8,734 nt of DNA, from positions 3,339-12,072 of the forward strand of contig JAKADI010000013.1 in assembly GCA_021820675.1 (NCBI GenBank), written 5' to 3'. The translations under genes and the position numbers were made by a program. Shown here one piece after another: positions 6,335 through 8,734 of this stretch; positions within the stretch are counted from its first letter, which is position 1; every line of letters begins with the position of its first letter. The DNA is from Bacillota bacterium (lineage in GTDB: Bacteria; Bacillota; Sulfobacillia; Sulfobacillales; Sulfobacillaceae). The notes under the pieces are model-generated. The model had not been told where the DNA came from. It worked only from the letters and a program-made list of their open reading frames with translations, and made no database searches.

Positions 6335-6364
6335 AGGCGACCATGTTTGGTACGATTATCGCCT
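6335..6364. repeat. Inverted repeat in the GH3-like/rpoE divergent region
   Basis: AGGCGA (6335-6340) and TCGCCT (6359-6364) are perfect inverted arms 18 bases apart. Inside lies ACCA-TGTT-TGGT (6340-6351), and a second overlapping pair GATAAT/ATTATC spans 6327-6360. It sits just upstream of the minus-strand promoter and about 125 bases upstream of the rpoE promoter. It could be a regulator site or a chance structure. Confidence 0.3.
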
Positions 6365-6486
6365 TACCAGGCATTTTGGTCCGGCCTGTTCATCGTCATT
6401 CGTGGGAATACTATCATTGAGATAAATACCACGCCGGGTTTCTGGAGGGATTGTCGACGTAGAATATTACCTTTTAAAATTGTAGA

Positions 6487-6495
6487 TGGTATAAT
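6487..6495 (+). promoter_or_regulatory. Extended -10 promoter of rpoE
   Basis: TGGTATAAT is an extended -10 element with a perfect TATAAT at 6490-6495. The -35 at the 17-base position (TTACCT) is weak. Transcription would start near 6502, giving a leader of about 26 bases with GGGGG before the ATG at 6528. Confidence 0.65.
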
Positions 6496-6527
6496 ACTGA
6501 AGAATTTAGTGCGACGGGGGTAATTGC

Positions 6528-6818
6528 ATGCAAGTGACCGATGCGGCCTATGAAGTTCTTAAGGAACACGGACAACCCATGGAGGTTCAAGATTTACTCG
6601 ACGAAACTCTTCGCAAATTGGGACTGGATCGGGAACCCAAGCAGGCGGCTAAAATCTATACCGACATTAATCTCGACGTTCGTTTTCAGTATCGCGGAAA
6701 CGCAATGTGGGGACTTAAGGAATGGCTGCCGAAGTCTGTAGCGAAAGGCTCCGCTTCACGCAGCAATGAGCTGTCTTATGATGACGACAATGGTGACAGT
6801 GAGGAGGACGAAGGATAA
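6528..6818 (+). CDS. rpoE: RNA polymerase delta subunit (short form)
   Basis: Delta is the Gram-positive RNA polymerase accessory subunit that speeds release and recycling of the enzyme and reduces non-specific initiation. The product has 96 residues. The HARE-HTH domain fills about 1-70, with the diagnostic stretch IYTDINLDVRFQYRGNAMWG (43-62) and then LKEWLPK. A short acidic tail follows, with 9 Asp or Glu among residues 81-95. The Bacillus subtilis protein is about 173 residues with a much longer acidic tail, so this tail is unusually short; the frame ends cleanly at TAA with no sign of a frameshift. GGGGGT precedes the ATG by 6 bases. Location directly before pyrG matches the conserved Firmicute order. 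Confidence 0.93.
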   Translation: MQVTDAAYEVLKEHGQPMEVQDLLDETLRKLGLDREPKQAAKIYTDINLDVRFQYRGNAMWGLKEWLPKSVAKGSASRSNELSYDDDNGDSEEDEG

Positions 6819-6842
6819 CGCTTCGGACCTCCTTCTCCTTTT
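6803..6842 (+). terminator. Terminator-like hairpin over the rpoE stop codon
   Basis: GGAGG (6803-6807) and CGAAG (6809-6813) pair with CTTCG (6821-6825) and CCTCC (6828-6832), with a small asymmetric internal loop and a 7-base apical loop holding the TAA stop. TTCTCCTTTT follows. Ribosomes ending rpoE would disrupt it, so it may act as a partial terminator or attenuator ahead of pyrG. I see no separate pyrG promoter in the 84-base gap, so some readthrough must occur if this is active. Confidence 0.45.
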
Positions 6843-6890
6843 AGCATTCCGCTTCGTCAAATTCATTCCAATGCAATGGTTGAAAATTAA

Positions 6891-8558
<1,668 letters not shown>

Positions 8559-8589
8559 GATCTGCCGTCTAAGGGCCGACGTGAATGCT

Positions 8590-8619
8590 TTGACAACAAT
8601 TTCGCCAACGGAATATACT
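8590..8619 (+). promoter_or_regulatory. Sigma-A-type promoter of the PspA-like gene
   Basis: A perfect TTGACA (8590-8595) and TATACT (8614-8619) are separated by 18 bases. Transcription would start near 8626, shortly before the strong ribosome site GGAGAGGAGG (8631-8640). It has the same -35, -10 and spacing as the promoter at 2507-2536. Confidence 0.75.
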
Positions 8620-8648
8620 GAAAGTAAACAGGAGAGGAGGCTCGACTC

Positions 8649-8734
8649 ATGGGTCTGATTGCACGGGTGTCTACCATATTCAAGTCGAAAGTCAATAATT
8701 TGTTGGACAAAGCTGAAGACCCCCGCGAAACCTT
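8649..8734 (+). CDS. PspA/IM30 family membrane-stress protein, 5' part only
   Basis: Only the first 28 codons are in the window; the frame is open at the right edge. The product begins MGLIARVSTIFKSKVNNLLD and continues KAEDPRETL. This is the typical N-terminus of PspA/Vipp1 (IM30) proteins: an amphipathic helix that touches the membrane, then the N-x-x-L-D-K-A-E-D-P motif before the long coiled-coil. These proteins bind the inner face of the membrane and form oligomers that limit proton leak under stress. GGAGAGGAGG lies 8 bases before the ATG, and a consensus promoter stands upstream. The family call rests on the N-terminus alone. Confidence 0.88.
   Translation, partial: MGLIARVSTIFKSKVNNLLDKAEDPRET

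Noticed and set aside
8559..8589. A terminator for pyrG
   Set aside because: Only a 4-bp CGTC/GACG pairing is visible, with no T-tract.

Overview
The window looks like ordinary chromosome from a moderately GC, Gram-positive bacterium. The best clue is the pair rpoE (RNA polymerase delta subunit) followed by pyrG (CTP synthase), a gene order typical of Firmicutes. Strong Shine-Dalgarno sites and near-consensus sigma-A promoters agree. A Sulfobacillus-like acidophilic Firmicute would fit the mixed gene content, but that is inference from gene families and not a sequence match.

Layout from left to right. (1) The 3' half of a major facilitator transporter (+) with the binding-pocket pattern of Pho84/PiPT-type phosphate:proton symporters, ended by a hairpin. 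(2) A single A-type Fe-S carrier gene (IscA/ErpA/HesB family, -) with its own terminator. (3) A 418-base gap with degenerate GAATGC-GGGGAAAT-like repeats, perhaps the worn end of an insertion element. (4) A MarR regulator (-) divergent from a two-gene fatty-acyl-CoA operon (+): a two-domain 3-hydroxyacyl-CoA dehydrogenase and an enoyl-CoA hydratase. The shared 302-base control region holds a consensus promoter, an extended -10 promoter for each side, and a 19-bp palindrome across the -10/+1 of the operon promoter, the likely MarR operator. (5) A divergent GH3-fold protein (-) whose active-site motifs are largely lost. Its promoter and ribosome site place the start at a GTG 39 codons inside the longest frame. 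(6) rpoE then pyrG (+), with a terminator-like hairpin overlapping the rpoE stop codon. (7) A consensus promoter and the first 28 codons of a PspA/IM30 gene (+), cut by the window edge.

The dehydrogenase and hydratase perform consecutive steps of beta-oxidation (or, in reverse, of C4 acyl-CoA metabolism), and MarR is probably their acyl-CoA- or acid-responsive repressor. RpoE and PyrG link transcription fidelity and recycling with CTP supply. I see no phage, CRISPR, RNA gene or intact mobile element. I do not think the window holds a new multi-gene system; the most interesting items are the degenerate GH3 protein, the MarR operator layout, and the rpoE-pyrG junction.
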